Source of the DNA: a virus
DNA: 32,072 nt
Reading direction: 5' to 3' (one strand)
Virus record (IMG/VR): IMGVR_UViG_3300049856_000280
Span: 1-32,072 of that record
Below are positions 1 to 5,458 of the stretch, one piece after another (within the stretch, counting starts at the first letter, position 1; each line of letters begins with the position of its first letter). The notes under the pieces were generated by a model. It was not told the origin of the DNA. It did no database searches and saw only the letters and a program-made list of their open reading frames with translations. The translations under genes and the position numbers were made by a program.

Positions 1-1
1 G

Positions 2-85
2 TTAATCTTAAAGATGCCTATTGCTCTTGCAACGGCCACAGAGATCTTTCGTGGGATTGCTTCAGTAAACGGATATTGGGAGTAA
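2..85 (+). CDS. C-terminal end of an upstream gene (partial)
   Basis: Frame 2 is open from the first base of the window to a TAA at 83-85, giving 27 residues that end in SVNGYWE. The next gene begins four bases later with a good ribosome binding site lying inside the end of this frame, which is the usual packing here. No function can be read from so short a tail. If the molecule is circular, this frame is the continuation of the fibre-like gene that runs off the right end, because the two ends join in the same reading frame. It could also be an open frame without coding function. Confidence 0.45.
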   Translation, partial: LILKMPIALATATEIFRGIASVNGYWE

Positions 86-88
86 GTT

Positions 89-421
89 ATGGGAATTAAG
101 TTTAACACGCCACCAATTCCTTCAAAACAGATAGAGTGGACTCTTGAGGGTGTGAATATCTACCGGGCTAAGAGTGATTGGATGGCAGTGGTTAACTACG
201 TCCTAAACGACACTGACAATAAGCCGGTTGAGTATTTCAAGAAGGTTTATACTGGGGAAGAGTTTAATTTGTTTTGGAAAGATTTTAACTCACTAGCATT
301 TTTGTATAAGAAGCTAAGCGACGAGAAGGGAATTCCTTTTGACGACAAAGCTCCAGGTGTTGAGAATGAAATAGAGAATAAGTCGATTGTGGCTGTTCCT
401 GTGGAGGTAGTTAATGGGTAG
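89..421 (+). CDS. hypothetical small phage protein
   Basis: This encodes 110 residues of unrecognised function. The start ATG follows GGGAG at 78-82 with good spacing. The protein is soluble-looking, with aromatic residues in the first 75 positions (IEWTLEGVNIYRAKSDW, then YFKKVYTGEEFNLFWKDF) and an acidic C-terminal tail ending VEVVNG. No signal peptide or membrane segment is visible. Its last codons contain the GGAGGT ribosome binding site and the ATG of the next gene (8-base overlap), so the two are probably translationally coupled. It sits between the fibre-type genes and a candidate holin, so a late structural or lysis-accessory role is possible but unproven. Confidence 0.8.
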   Translation: MGIKFNTPPIPSKQIEWTLEGVNIYRAKSDWMAVVNYVLNDTDNKPVEYFKKVYTGEEFNLFWKDFNSLAFLYKKLSDEKGIPFDDKAPGVENEIENKSIVAVPVEVVNG

Positions 422-599
422 TGATTTAACGCCAGAGATGGCATTAGGTAATCTTGTCGCTGCGGCGAAGATGTATAAGGGTTCTTGGGACGAGCATGAG
501 TTGCTGCAAAAGAGTGCTCAAGTTCTTTATAAGAAGCTAGCTGAGAAAGATATAAAGGTTCCAAGTGAAGTTCATTTACCGGAGGTCGTGAATGGATAA
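414..599 (+). CDS. hypothetical helical protein (61 aa)
   Basis: This is a 61-residue, mostly helical protein of unknown function, starting within the end of the preceding gene (ATGGGTAG) behind GGAGGT. The middle (AAAKMYKGSWDEHELLQKSAQVLYKKL) looks like two amphipathic helices. It ends PEVVNG, nearly the same tail as the upstream protein, because both tails are dictated by an embedded ribosome binding site and start codon for the following gene. It overlaps the next gene by 8 bases. No family recognised. Confidence 0.75.
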   Translation: MGSDLTPEMALGNLVAAAKMYKGSWDEHELLQKSAQVLYKKLAEKDIKVPSEVHLPEVVNG

Positions 600-804
600 C
601 GCTTCAGAGGCTCAGGAAGGGGCTCCTGTTGCTCCTATTGTTAACCCATTAGATAGCGCTCAGGGTGTATTTATAGCGGTTGAAGATTTCAAGCTGCTTT
701 ACGCCATTGCATCAAAACTGGAGTATGGTCTAGCTATTAAAATCATGCCTTTTCTGGAGCGGGCAAGGGTTGTAAAGTCTGTCCAAGATGAGGCAAAGAG
801 CTAA
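592..804 (+). CDS. hypothetical protein (70 aa)
   Basis: This is a 70-residue protein of unknown function. The ATG lies inside the end of the preceding gene behind GGAGGT, so translation is probably coupled. The N-terminal third is Ala/Pro/Gly rich (EGAPVAPIVNPL) and looks flexible. The remainder (FKLLYAIASKLEYGLAIKIMPF) is helical and moderately hydrophobic but too charged to be a clear membrane span. Its TAA shares a base with the ATG of the candidate holin downstream (TAATG), which makes a lysis-associated or late-operon role plausible. Confidence 0.75.
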   Translation: MDNASEAQEGAPVAPIVNPLDSAQGVFIAVEDFKLLYAIASKLEYGLAIKIMPFLERARVVKSVQDEAKS

Positions 805-1031
805 TGAGAGAGTTTGGTTTCCTGGAAAAGTATCACGGACTATTAATGATGGTAGGTGCGATCCTGGCTACCGCCGTGACAATAACCGCTTATGCACTGA
901 CAAATTTCAGTTCAAAGCTGGAAACCAAAGAAGCTCTAGAAGGAACAATAAAGGTCCAGAATCAGTTAATGGAAAAGATTGAAAAAAGACTGGACCGTAT
1001 TGAGGATAAGATCGACTATTTGTCCCACTAG
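804..1031 (+). CDS. small membrane protein, candidate holin
   Basis: The 75-residue product has one clear membrane segment at about residues 12-33 (LLMMVGAILATAVTITAYAL). A charged coiled-coil-like tail follows at about residues 40-70 (VQNQLMEKIEKRLDRIEDKI). A single span plus cytoplasmic coiled coil is a layout seen in several small phage holins, and two further envelope proteins follow, so holin is a reasonable guess. An inner-membrane spanin or unrelated membrane protein is also possible. The start overlaps the preceding stop (TAATG). A frame-shifted open frame at 788-982 is a shadow of this gene. Function is inferred from topology only. Confidence 0.75.
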   Translation: MREFGFLEKYHGLLMMVGAILATAVTITAYALTNFSSKLETKEALEGTIKVQNQLMEKIEKRLDRIEDKIDYLSH

Positions 1032-1057
1032 TAAATCAAAAAACAAAGGAGTGTTTT

Positions 1058-1336
1058 ATGAGTTATCCAAAAGAGACGGTTGAAGTTGTTGAAGGGTTGC
1101 TTGAATTGGCAGCTGTTTTAGCTGTTCAATTTAAAGACGGTGTTCAGGTTGCTGACATTGGACCTATCTTAGCTAAGCTGCAAACAGAGCCTTGTGCTAC
1201 TGCTTTGAAAGAAGCTTACAACGGTATTGATAAGGTCCCTGCTGAGATCAAAGAAGTGAAAGTTGTCGATGCGGTTGCACTGATTGCTCAGCTAACGCCT
1301 AAAATCATGGCTTTAGTCCAAGCAGTACAGAAGTAG
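1058..1336 (+). CDS. hypothetical helical protein (92 aa)
   Basis: This is a 92-residue protein with no recognised family, starting behind AAAGGAG at good spacing. It is rich in Val, Ala, Leu and Lys, and reads as a series of amphipathic helices (VEVVEGLLELAAVLAVQF; VDAVALIAQLTPKIMALVQAV) without an obvious membrane span or signal peptide. It has a single cysteine. It sits between two membrane-protein genes of the putative lysis cluster and is followed by a stem-loop. A helical-bundle structural or lysis-regulatory protein fits, without proof. Confidence 0.8.
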   Translation: MSYPKETVEVVEGLLELAAVLAVQFKDGVQVADIGPILAKLQTEPCATALKEAYNGIDKVPAEIKEVKVVDAVALIAQLTPKIMALVQAVQK

Positions 1337-1342
1337 TCATTA

Positions 1343-1370
1343 AGGCCTGTGGTTTATCAGCTACGGGCCT
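1343..1370 (+). promoter_or_regulatory. intergenic stem-loop
   Basis: AGGCCTGT (1343-1350) pairs with ACGGGCCT (1363-1370) as an 8-bp stem with one G-U wobble and a 12-base loop. No run of T follows, so it is not a typical intrinsic terminator. It may act as an mRNA processing or stability element between the two flanking small genes. Confidence 0.45.
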
Positions 1371-1395
1371 ATAAACGCTAAATAAGGGGTGTTTA

Positions 1396-1599
1396 ATGGG
1401 TCTCTTCGAGAGCATCGTTGGCTTTATAATCGCTATTCCTAAGATCTGGGGGATGATCCAGAGCATTAGGAAATCTGTTGAGGAGTCGGCAAGGCTGGCT
1501 AAGGAATCAAGGTTAGCTGCGGCAAAAGAGGCTTATAAGTCAGCAAAGACAGCACAGGAGCAAGAAGATGCGTTTAAAGACGTTATTGGCAATTCTTAG
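1396..1599 (+). CDS. small membrane-anchored helical protein, possible inner spanin
   Basis: The 67-residue product has a hydrophobic N-terminus (about residues 4-24, FESIVGFIIAIPKIWGMI) followed by a long, highly charged Ala/Lys/Glu helix (residues 26-62). An N-terminal anchor plus coiled-coil-like body is the layout of an inner-membrane spanin (Rz-type). The gene for a lipoprotein starts out of frame within its last 32 bases, as is common for Rz/Rz1 pairs. It is shorter than typical Rz proteins, and the hydrophobic stretch is amphipathic in places, so the assignment is tentative. The start follows AAGGGG with normal spacing. Confidence 0.75.
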   Translation: MGLFESIVGFIIAIPKIWGMIQSIRKSVEESARLAKESRLAAAKEAYKSAKTAQEQEDAFKDVIGNS

Positions 1600-1870
1600 C
1601 GTTTTGGTTCTCACCTCTTGTGACGATAAGCCAAATGCCTATATGTGTACTTTTATCTACACACCACCAACTGCGGTAGTTTTGGCAGATGGGTCATTAG
1701 AGGTCACTGATAATTCGTATTCATTCTGTGTGAATTACCAAGATCGAAATAAGACTTTTAAGGTGCCGGTGGGTGAAATGGGTAAGTGGGTGACTACTGA
1801 CCTTAACAACCATGACATCATCAAGGATTGGTATCAAAAGAAGTACGATAATAAGACTTGCGCTAAGTAA
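1568..1870 (+). CDS. lipoprotein, possible outer spanin
   Basis: The 100-residue product starts with a classic lipoprotein signal (MRLKTLLAILSVLVLTSC), lipobox LTSC, Cys18 lipidated, followed by Asp-Asp. The mature part has three more cysteines and a TPPTAV stretch and looks like a small folded domain. The ATG sits inside the preceding gene behind CAGGAG with good spacing. The out-of-frame overlap with a membrane-anchored helical gene suggests an i-spanin/o-spanin pair that would fuse inner and outer membranes at lysis. The mature part is larger and less proline-rich than usual Rz1, so it could instead be an unrelated surface lipoprotein. Confidence 0.8.
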   Translation: MRLKTLLAILSVLVLTSCDDKPNAYMCTFIYTPPTAVVLADGSLEVTDNSYSFCVNYQDRNKTFKVPVGEMGKWVTTDLNNHDIIKDWYQKKYDNKTCAK

Positions 1871-1873
1871 GTC

Positions 1874-1899
1874 CACCATTGGTGCCTATTTTTTATTCC
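1874..1899 (+). terminator. weak intrinsic terminator
   Basis: CACC-ATT-GGTG forms a short 4-bp stem at 1874-1884, and a T-rich stretch (TATTTTTTATT) follows. It lies just after the lipoprotein stop codon and before the next promoter, which suits a terminator for the leftmost operon. The stem is short, so efficiency may be low. Confidence 0.4.
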
Positions 1900-1910
1900 T
1901 TCAAATTGTC

Positions 1911-1938
1911 TTGAAATCTTTTCAATTGTAATTGTAAT
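1911..1938 (+). promoter_or_regulatory. sigma70-like promoter for the early operon
   Basis: TTGAAA (1911-1916) and TGTAAT (1933-1938) are separated by 16 bases. Each hexamer differs from the consensus at one position. They lie upstream of the winged-helix gene and downstream of the weak terminator. The intervening DNA repeats AATTGTAATTGTAAT. This is the best consensus promoter I found by eye. Confidence 0.55.
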
Positions 1939-1957
1939 CTGGCTTTAAGAAGAATGT

Positions 1958-1977
1958 GGCGGACCAGGTGGACCGCC
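1958..1977 (+). promoter_or_regulatory. GC-rich hairpin in the leader of the early operon
   Basis: GGCGG (1958-1962) pairs with CCGCC (1973-1977), and an inner CC/GG pair can extend it past an A-A mismatch around an AGGT loop. It begins about 20 bases after the predicted -10 box, so it would lie near the 5' end of the early transcript. It could be an operator or an mRNA 5' stabilising hairpin. Confidence 0.4.
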
Positions 1978-2072
1978 AATCCTTGAAACAAAAATAGATG
2001 GTTCAAGGATGCTCGATGATCACCGACAGAGCAACATTTTTCTTAAAAAACTTAAACTTTTTAGGGGGAATA

Positions 2073-2552
2073 ATGCTTTCGTATAACTTCACGCGTTCGG
2101 GTCAGGTCTCTTCAATGGAATTCCACTTATTAGCTATCATCGATAGCTTTTCAGGGGAAAGCCACCTGAAGATAGATCAATATGCAAAAATGCTACAGCG
2201 AAGTCCTAGGACTGTGAGAAGACTCATTAAAAGTCTTAGGGATCGGGGGTTTATCCATTGTCGATATGGCGTATGGAAGTCACTGCATCTTGCGCTTAAC
2301 GAAGCTTCCGAAATAGTACACAAGCTAAATACGCGAATTAAGAAGACTTTTTCTTATAGGCCACGACCGACCATTAAAACGGCCAACAAGGTCCCATTCA
2401 ATATAGAGAGTAATAAAGAGAAAAATAAAGCAGCAAAATATGCTGTTGTTAGGAAGGAATACGGGGATTCGGACCATCCAGGTGGCGAAACTCCACCAAT
2501 TCCTGCTGAGCTCCAAGGAATTTGGAACAGGTTGTTAGGGAAAACTCTCTAA
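2073..2552 (+). CDS. winged-helix (HTH) DNA-binding protein
   Basis: The start is placed at the ATG preceded by TTAGGGGGAATA. An upstream in-frame ATG at 1998 has no ribosome binding site and would add 25 residues. The 159-residue protein has an N-terminal winged-helix domain (about residues 12-75): FHLLAIIDSF, then DQYAKMLQRSPRTVRRLIKSL as the helix-turn-helix and GFIHCRYG as the wing. The rest is a basic, low-complexity linker ending in the short helix PAELQGIWNRLLG. This layout is common in phage replication-initiation proteins and in early transcription regulators. As first gene behind the predicted promoter it may do either job. Confidence 0.85.
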   Translation: MLSYNFTRSGQVSSMEFHLLAIIDSFSGESHLKIDQYAKMLQRSPRTVRRLIKSLRDRGFIHCRYGVWKSLHLALNEASEIVHKLNTRIKKTFSYRPRPTIKTANKVPFNIESNKEKNKAAKYAVVRKEYGDSDHPGGETPPIPAELQGIWNRLLGKTL

Positions 2553-2634
2553 AAACAGACCAAAAAAGATTGACACACTAGCTATCAAAAAAGGTAGATG
2601 GCGGAGCTTTATTGAAAACCCAGGTGGTGTGAAG

Positions 2635-2895
2635 ATGTACAAGGTGTCGTTCAAAGACAATTCAAATATACGTTGGTGGTTAAAAGACGAGCACTGGACC
2701 TGTAAAGAACTGTCAGCTGATGCTTTTCCAAGCATGTATCAAGCTAGGATAAGGATATTTGATCTTTGTAAGACAACTAAAATGAAAGAGTTCCCCGTTG
2801 AGCTGGTTGGCCCTAAAGGTGGCATACACAAGGTTTTTAAAAGGATTAAAACCGTTGTAAATGTCACAGTGTCAAAAGAAGACGGAACTCAATAA
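2635..2895 (+). CDS. hypothetical protein (86 aa)
   Basis: This is a small soluble protein of unknown function, rich in Lys, Trp and Phe (MYKVSFKDNSNIRWWLKDE). It looks like a mixed alpha/beta fold, with a positively charged end. The ATG at 2635 is preferred because AGGTGG at 2622-2627 lies at proper distance; a GTG at 2629 would be too close. A near-perfect -35 sequence (TTGACA, 2570-2575) lies upstream, but no matching -10 box was found. It follows the winged-helix gene and precedes the small early genes. Confidence 0.75.
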   Translation: MYKVSFKDNSNIRWWLKDEHWTCKELSADAFPSMYQARIRIFDLCKTTKMKEFPVELVGPKGGIHKVFKRIKTVVNVTVSKEDGTQ

Positions 2896-2900
2896 AATAC

Positions 2901-2929
2901 TTTACTTCTATAAGTCTCTGTCATACAAT
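2901..2929 (+). promoter_or_regulatory. possible promoter giving a leaderless mRNA
   Basis: TTTACT (2901-2906, four of six consensus bases) and TACAAT (2924-2929, five of six) are spaced by 17 bases. Transcription would start at about 2935-2937, directly before the ATG at 2938. That gene has no recognisable Shine-Dalgarno sequence. The weak -35 box keeps this tentative. Confidence 0.4.
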
Positions 2930-2937
2930 GTATGTAT

Positions 2938-3150
2938 ATGAGCAATAAAACTAGAACAGTTTCAGAAATCAAAGCAGAAATTAAAGACCGCCAGCAAGCT
3001 TACCTTGATAAGCAGTCGAAAAGATTATTCAAGTGGATAGTTCGCAGTGAGGATCTTGATACCGCTCTGCATATAGAGTGGTTAAGGGGATACCTGCAAG
3101 CAAAACTCGATGAGAACGAAAGGAAGAAAAGTGTTGAAAGACGAAAATAA
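2938..3150 (+). CDS. hypothetical helical protein (70 aa), possibly leaderless
   Basis: The product is a very polar protein of about 70 residues, rich in Lys, Arg and Glu (VSEIKAEIKDRQQAYLDKQ) and predicted to be almost all helix. It has no recognised family. Two in-frame ATGs exist (2932 and 2938). Neither is preceded by a ribosome binding site, and a promoter-like sequence ends at 2929, so translation may start on a leaderless message at 2938. The 3' end overlaps the following lipoprotein gene by 20 bases and contains its ribosome binding site. Confidence 0.65.
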   Translation: MSNKTRTVSEIKAEIKDRQQAYLDKQSKRLFKWIVRSEDLDTALHIEWLRGYLQAKLDENERKKSVERRK

Positions 3151-3433
3151 ACAAATTCAGTTGTTAACCATGTTCTTCACCTGCTTCTTTCTCTTTCTAG
3201 CCCTATTCTTATGTTCATGCGCTAAACCTGAAGATGTGCCTACAGTTAAGGCAAAGTCCAACCCTTGTGAGATGGTGAAGGACTCAAGGCCTGTAAAGAC
3301 AGAGGTTGAGTATATCTGTCACTATTCAGACATGGACTGCAAGATGTACAGAGCGCCGCACTCAACAAAATTAGTTTGCGGGGAAATCTCTCAAACTTTC
3401 CCAAAGGGATACGAAGATGAAGAAAAAAAATAA
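3131..3433 (+). CDS. small Cys-rich lipoprotein
   Basis: The product has a hydrophobic signal (LLTMFFTCFFLFLALFLCSC) ending in a lipobox-like LCSC, then AKPEDVPT. The mature chain carries four more cysteines (PCEM, ICHY, DCKM, VCGE) that could form two disulfides in the periplasm. The GTG at 3131 is preferred because AGGA lies six bases upstream; an in-frame ATG at 3110 would add seven residues and has no such site. Small early phage lipoproteins sometimes block receptors against superinfection, and that is a possibility here, not a demonstrated role. The next gene starts in the last 17 bases in another frame. Confidence 0.75.
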   Translation: MLKDENKQIQLLTMFFTCFFLFLALFLCSCAKPEDVPTVKAKSNPCEMVKDSRPVKTEVEYICHYSDMDCKMYRAPHSTKLVCGEISQTFPKGYEDEEKK

Positions 3434-3596
3434 GGTTATTTGCAAAGAGATGGTCTCAGTTCGGCTAGATAGAGATGACATCGACAATCTAAGAAAGATG
3501 CAGATTAGCCTAACTGATCTGGTTAGGAACTACATAAAACAATTTCTGCACGGTGATATTGATTGCCCTGTATGTGGTAAGAAATTCCATGAATGA
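3417..3596 (+). CDS. ribbon-helix-helix protein with C-terminal CxxC (59 aa)
   Basis: A 59-residue open frame starts at an ATG overlapping the end of the lipoprotein gene, with AAGGG eight bases upstream. MVSVRLDRDD could be the beta strand, DIDNLRKMQ the first helix and SLTDLVRNYIKQF the second helix of a MetJ/Arc-type ribbon-helix-helix DNA-binding domain. The tail CPVCGKKFHE has a CxxC plus His and could hold a zinc ion, perhaps shared between subunits. As RHH proteins dimerise and bind operators, a transcription regulator of the early genes is likely. It overlaps the next gene by 8 bases. Confidence 0.7.
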   Translation: MKKKNKVICKEMVSVRLDRDDIDNLRKMQISLTDLVRNYIKQFLHGDIDCPVCGKKFHE

Positions 3597-3849
3597 AGAT
3601 AGGAAAATAGACCAAGACACAGAGTTTCTCTATAAAGAGTTGATCTGCACATCAGCTAGCGTTTGGTTTAGAGAGACTAATGTAGATATCCCACAAACCA
3701 CATGGTCATCTTTCTTATTAAAGATAGAAGACCTTATAAGTAAAAACAAGCGCTCTTCATACACTAGAGCACAGGTTTTTAACGAGATTGAGTCTGTAGT
3801 TAGAAGAAGAGCGCAAGAATATGCCAAAGATATCCAATCGCCAGATTGA
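3589..3849 (+). CDS. hypothetical protein (86 aa)
   Basis: The start is placed at the ATG at 3589, inside the end of the RHH gene; a GTG at 3553 lies deeper in that gene and is unlikely. The 86-residue product is polar and probably helical (RKIDQDTEFLYKELICTS; EIESVVRRRAQEYAKDI), with a Trp-containing middle (TTWSSFLLKIEDL). No family is recognised. Its 3' end overlaps the following HTH gene by 29 bases in another frame, so this is one tightly packed set of early genes. Confidence 0.7.
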   Translation: MNEDRKIDQDTEFLYKELICTSASVWFRETNVDIPQTTWSSFLLKIEDLISKNKRSSYTRAQVFNEIESVVRRRAQEYAKDIQSPD

Positions 3850-4039
3850 TGTTAAGACCGCCAGCTCTGAGGAAATAATAAAAGCTCTTAAAGAGCATAT
3901 GGATCTTGGATGGTCTGCACGGTCTTTTAGTGGAAAAATCGGCATCGAATTTTATTATAAAATGAAAAGATCCAATGAAGAATTTAGAATGATTGCTAAA
4001 TCTGACGATAAACCAAAAGGAAATTTTCGTTTCAAATAG
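3821..4039 (+). CDS. small HTH protein
   Basis: The 72-residue product has a helix (SEEIIKALKEHMDLG), a turn, and a second helix (ARSFSGKIGIEFYYKMKR), followed by SNEEF. This resembles the helix-turn-helix segment of small-terminase-type and other phage HTH proteins, in which a cue such as 'grow, sort, attach to a K-rich tail' is common. A true TerS candidate is at 11941-12324, so this one is more likely a regulator or accessory DNA-binding protein. It starts inside the upstream gene and ends in a basic tail (KGNFRFK). Confidence 0.7.
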   Translation: MPKISNRQIDVKTASSEEIIKALKEHMDLGWSARSFSGKIGIEFYYKMKRSNEEFRMIAKSDDKPKGNFRFK

Positions 4040-4051
4040 CTGAGGTTAATA

Positions 4052-4384
4052 ATGGCTCAAGACTCCATGGGAAAAGACAATAACGGAGAGGTGTACCCTA
4101 ATGACCTAGGGCATAGATCCAGGACTTATTTAGGTCTTGAAACTACTGATTATGAACCGCTCACTGTGATCTTTAACCGGATCAAATACGGAGAATCTAA
4201 GGATCGATTCTTTAAGTGGAAAAAAATATGGCTTGATTTGAACATCCTCTCTAAAGAGGAACAGGTTCAGTGGTATGAAATTATTTCTGATTTTAAATCA
4301 GCAAAATCAGAGTTCGAAAAAATAATGATAGAACAATACATTGATATTAAATTTTCAGAATATAAAGGTAGGACTAAGTCATGA
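4052..4384 (+). CDS. hypothetical protein (110 aa) before ERF
   Basis: This is a 110-residue acidic/basic mixed protein without a recognised family. GAGGTT precedes the ATG. The N-terminus (EVYPNDLGHRSRTYLGLE) looks unstructured and the rest is helical and rich in Trp, Phe and Lys (RFFKWKKIWLDLNILSKEEQ). Its stop overlaps the ATG of the ERF gene (ATGA), so the two proteins are likely made together; a recombination or ssDNA accessory role is an inference from position only. Confidence 0.75.
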   Translation: MAQDSMGKDNNGEVYPNDLGHRSRTYLGLETTDYEPLTVIFNRIKYGESKDRFFKWKKIWLDLNILSKEEQVQWYEIISDFKSAKSEFEKIMIEQYIDIKFSEYKGRTKS

Positions 4385-5073
4385 AAACAAGCCAAGAAAC
4401 AAAAGATATTTTTTCAGCTATATCAATGGCCCAATCACAATTCACGTCTGCTCTTAAAGACTCTCTTAACCCTTTCTTTAAGTCTCATTACGCTGATATT
4501 TCGTCCATCATACAATCCATCAAGCCAGCTTTAGGAAAGAACGGACTAGCTATAATGCAGCCGCTATCATCTGTAGGTGATAAGCATTTCATCTCAACAC
4601 TTATCACACACTCAAGCGGTCAATTCATTGAGTTCGACCCGGTAGAGCTTTTTATTAAAGACAAAAGTGACCCGCAGAAGTTTAAATCATCAGTAACCTA
4701 TTTCAGAAGAACATGCCTGGTTTCTGTTTTAGGAATAGAAGAGGAAGACGACGACGGCAATAGCTCTGCCAATAACGAAGTGCCGCAACCAAAAAAAACT
4801 CAGTCTGCAGATGCTGGAAATGTTTTAAGAGTAGACCCGAAAGAGCCTAAAGAAAGGCCATCCCCTCTTTCTGTTGGAGGGGTGTTGAGTGAAGCTCAGA
4901 TTAAAAGGCTTTGGGCTATGAGTTATAAACTGAACCTATCTAAACAAGATGTGTTTTCTGCTCTGAAAAAAAGATTTAATAAAGGTACTCCTGAAGAGCT
5001 TGGCTGGAAAGAATACCAAGAGTATACAGAGTCTCTTCAGGGAGAGATTTCAAAGACGGAGACTAAGAGGTAG
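4381..5073 (+). CDS. erf: ERF-family single-strand annealing protein
   Basis: The 230-residue protein matches the ERF family of phage single-strand annealing recombinases. These bind ssDNA as rings and pair complementary strands during phage recombination or genome circularisation. Diagnostic stretches are FTSALKDSLNPFFKSHYADI at about 21-40, PALGKNGLAIMQP at 49-61, THSSGQFIEF at 76-85 and SVTYFRRTCLVSVLGI at 104-119. A charged linker (121-165) leads to a small C-terminal helical domain beginning LSEAQIKRLWAMS, which may bind a partner. It overlaps the preceding gene by ATGA. The RusA-like resolvase at 10377 could act downstream in the same process. Confidence 0.9.
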   Translation: MKTSQETKDIFSAISMAQSQFTSALKDSLNPFFKSHYADISSIIQSIKPALGKNGLAIMQPLSSVGDKHFISTLITHSSGQFIEFDPVELFIKDKSDPQKFKSSVTYFRRTCLVSVLGIEEEDDDGNSSANNEVPQPKKTQSADAGNVLRVDPKEPKERPSPLSVGGVLSEAQIKRLWAMSYKLNLSKQDVFSALKKRFNKGTPEELGWKEYQEYTESLQGEISKTETKR

Positions 5074-5076
5074 AAA

Positions 5077-5133
5077 ATGAAAACTATAAGCACATCTACA
5101 CAGAATGGAAAGGGAATAGGGAATGAAAGGTAA
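5077..5133 (+). CDS. 18-codon mini-ORF (leader or gene remnant)
   Basis: An ATG six bases after AAGAGG opens a frame of 18 codons (MKTISTSTQNGKGIGNER) that ends within the start of the next gene, overlapping it by 11 bases. The ribosome binding site is good, so it may be translated as a coupling leader. It could also be the truncated 5' end of a lost gene. The peptide has no recognisable similarity. Confidence 0.35.
   Translation: MKTISTSTQNGKGIGNER
5110..5126 (+). repeat. 17-bp direct repeat, copy 1 (RBS-start cassette)
   Basis: AAGGGAATAGGGAATGA occurs here and again at 5442-5458, identical in all 17 bases. In this copy it provides the ribosome binding site and ATG of the 5123 gene. Confidence 0.85.
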
Positions 5134-5458
5134 TGCGAGGATAAAATCAACAACTCTCGGCTATGAAGATCACGGTATTCTAACGTGCTTCCTTCACTTA
5201 GAACAACGCGGCACTAACCAGGGCTTTGGTGGCTATAGATTGGATGCGCCTAAAGGTAAAGACTCAATCTATGGGACGTTTTGGATTACGCGAATTCTTG
5301 AGACAGTCGGCGCGAGTTCATGGGAAGAATTGGCAGGTAAACATGTCCGCGTGGCCGGTGAAGACTATGGCTCTATAGAAGGTATCGGCCACATTATCGA
5401 AGATAAATGGTTTTACCCGATAAAAGAAATCAAAGCGAAAGAAGGGAATAGGGAATGA
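5123..5458 (+). CDS. hypothetical phage protein (111 aa) downstream of ERF
   Basis: The 111-residue protein begins MKGNARIKSTTLGYEDHG and contains a Gly-rich middle (TNQGFGGYRLD), a WITRILETVGASSWEEL helix and IGHIIEDKWFYP near the end. I recall this sequence pattern from small conserved proteins in phage recombination/replication regions, but no function is known to me. Its ATG lies in copy 1 of a 17-bp repeat and its TGA in copy 2, so the whole gene is bounded by identical RBS-start sequences. This suggests it entered or can be lost as a unit. Confidence 0.8.
   Translation: MKGNARIKSTTLGYEDHGILTCFLHLEQRGTNQGFGGYRLDAPKGKDSIYGTFWITRILETVGASSWEELAGKHVRVAGEDYGSIEGIGHIIEDKWFYPIKEIKAKEGNRE
5442..5458 (+). 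repeat. 17-bp direct repeat, copy 2
   Basis: Second exact copy of AAGGGAATAGGGAATGA. It closes the 5123 gene (TGA 5456-5458) and opens a 13-codon frame at ATG 5455. Homologous recombination between the copies would delete 332 bp, precisely one gene. Confidence 0.85.

Noticed and set aside
788-982. 64-residue basic frame overlapping the candidate holin gene
   Set aside because: Low-complexity Arg-rich shadow translation in another frame; the 804-1031 frame has a clean membrane protein.
1998-2072. Extended N-terminus of the winged-helix protein from ATG 1998
   Set aside because: No ribosome binding site, and the ATG at 2073 has a strong GGGGG site; the extra 25 residues look like leader DNA.
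2570-2599. Perfect -35 TTGACA before the 2635 gene
   Set aside because: No acceptable -10 hexamer at 16-19 bases; the best is TAGATG. Kept out of the feature list as incomplete.
3821-4039. Second small terminase subunit
   Set aside because: The HTH is similar in type, but the 11941 gene has the conserved TerS region and sits beside TerL; here a regulator is more likely.
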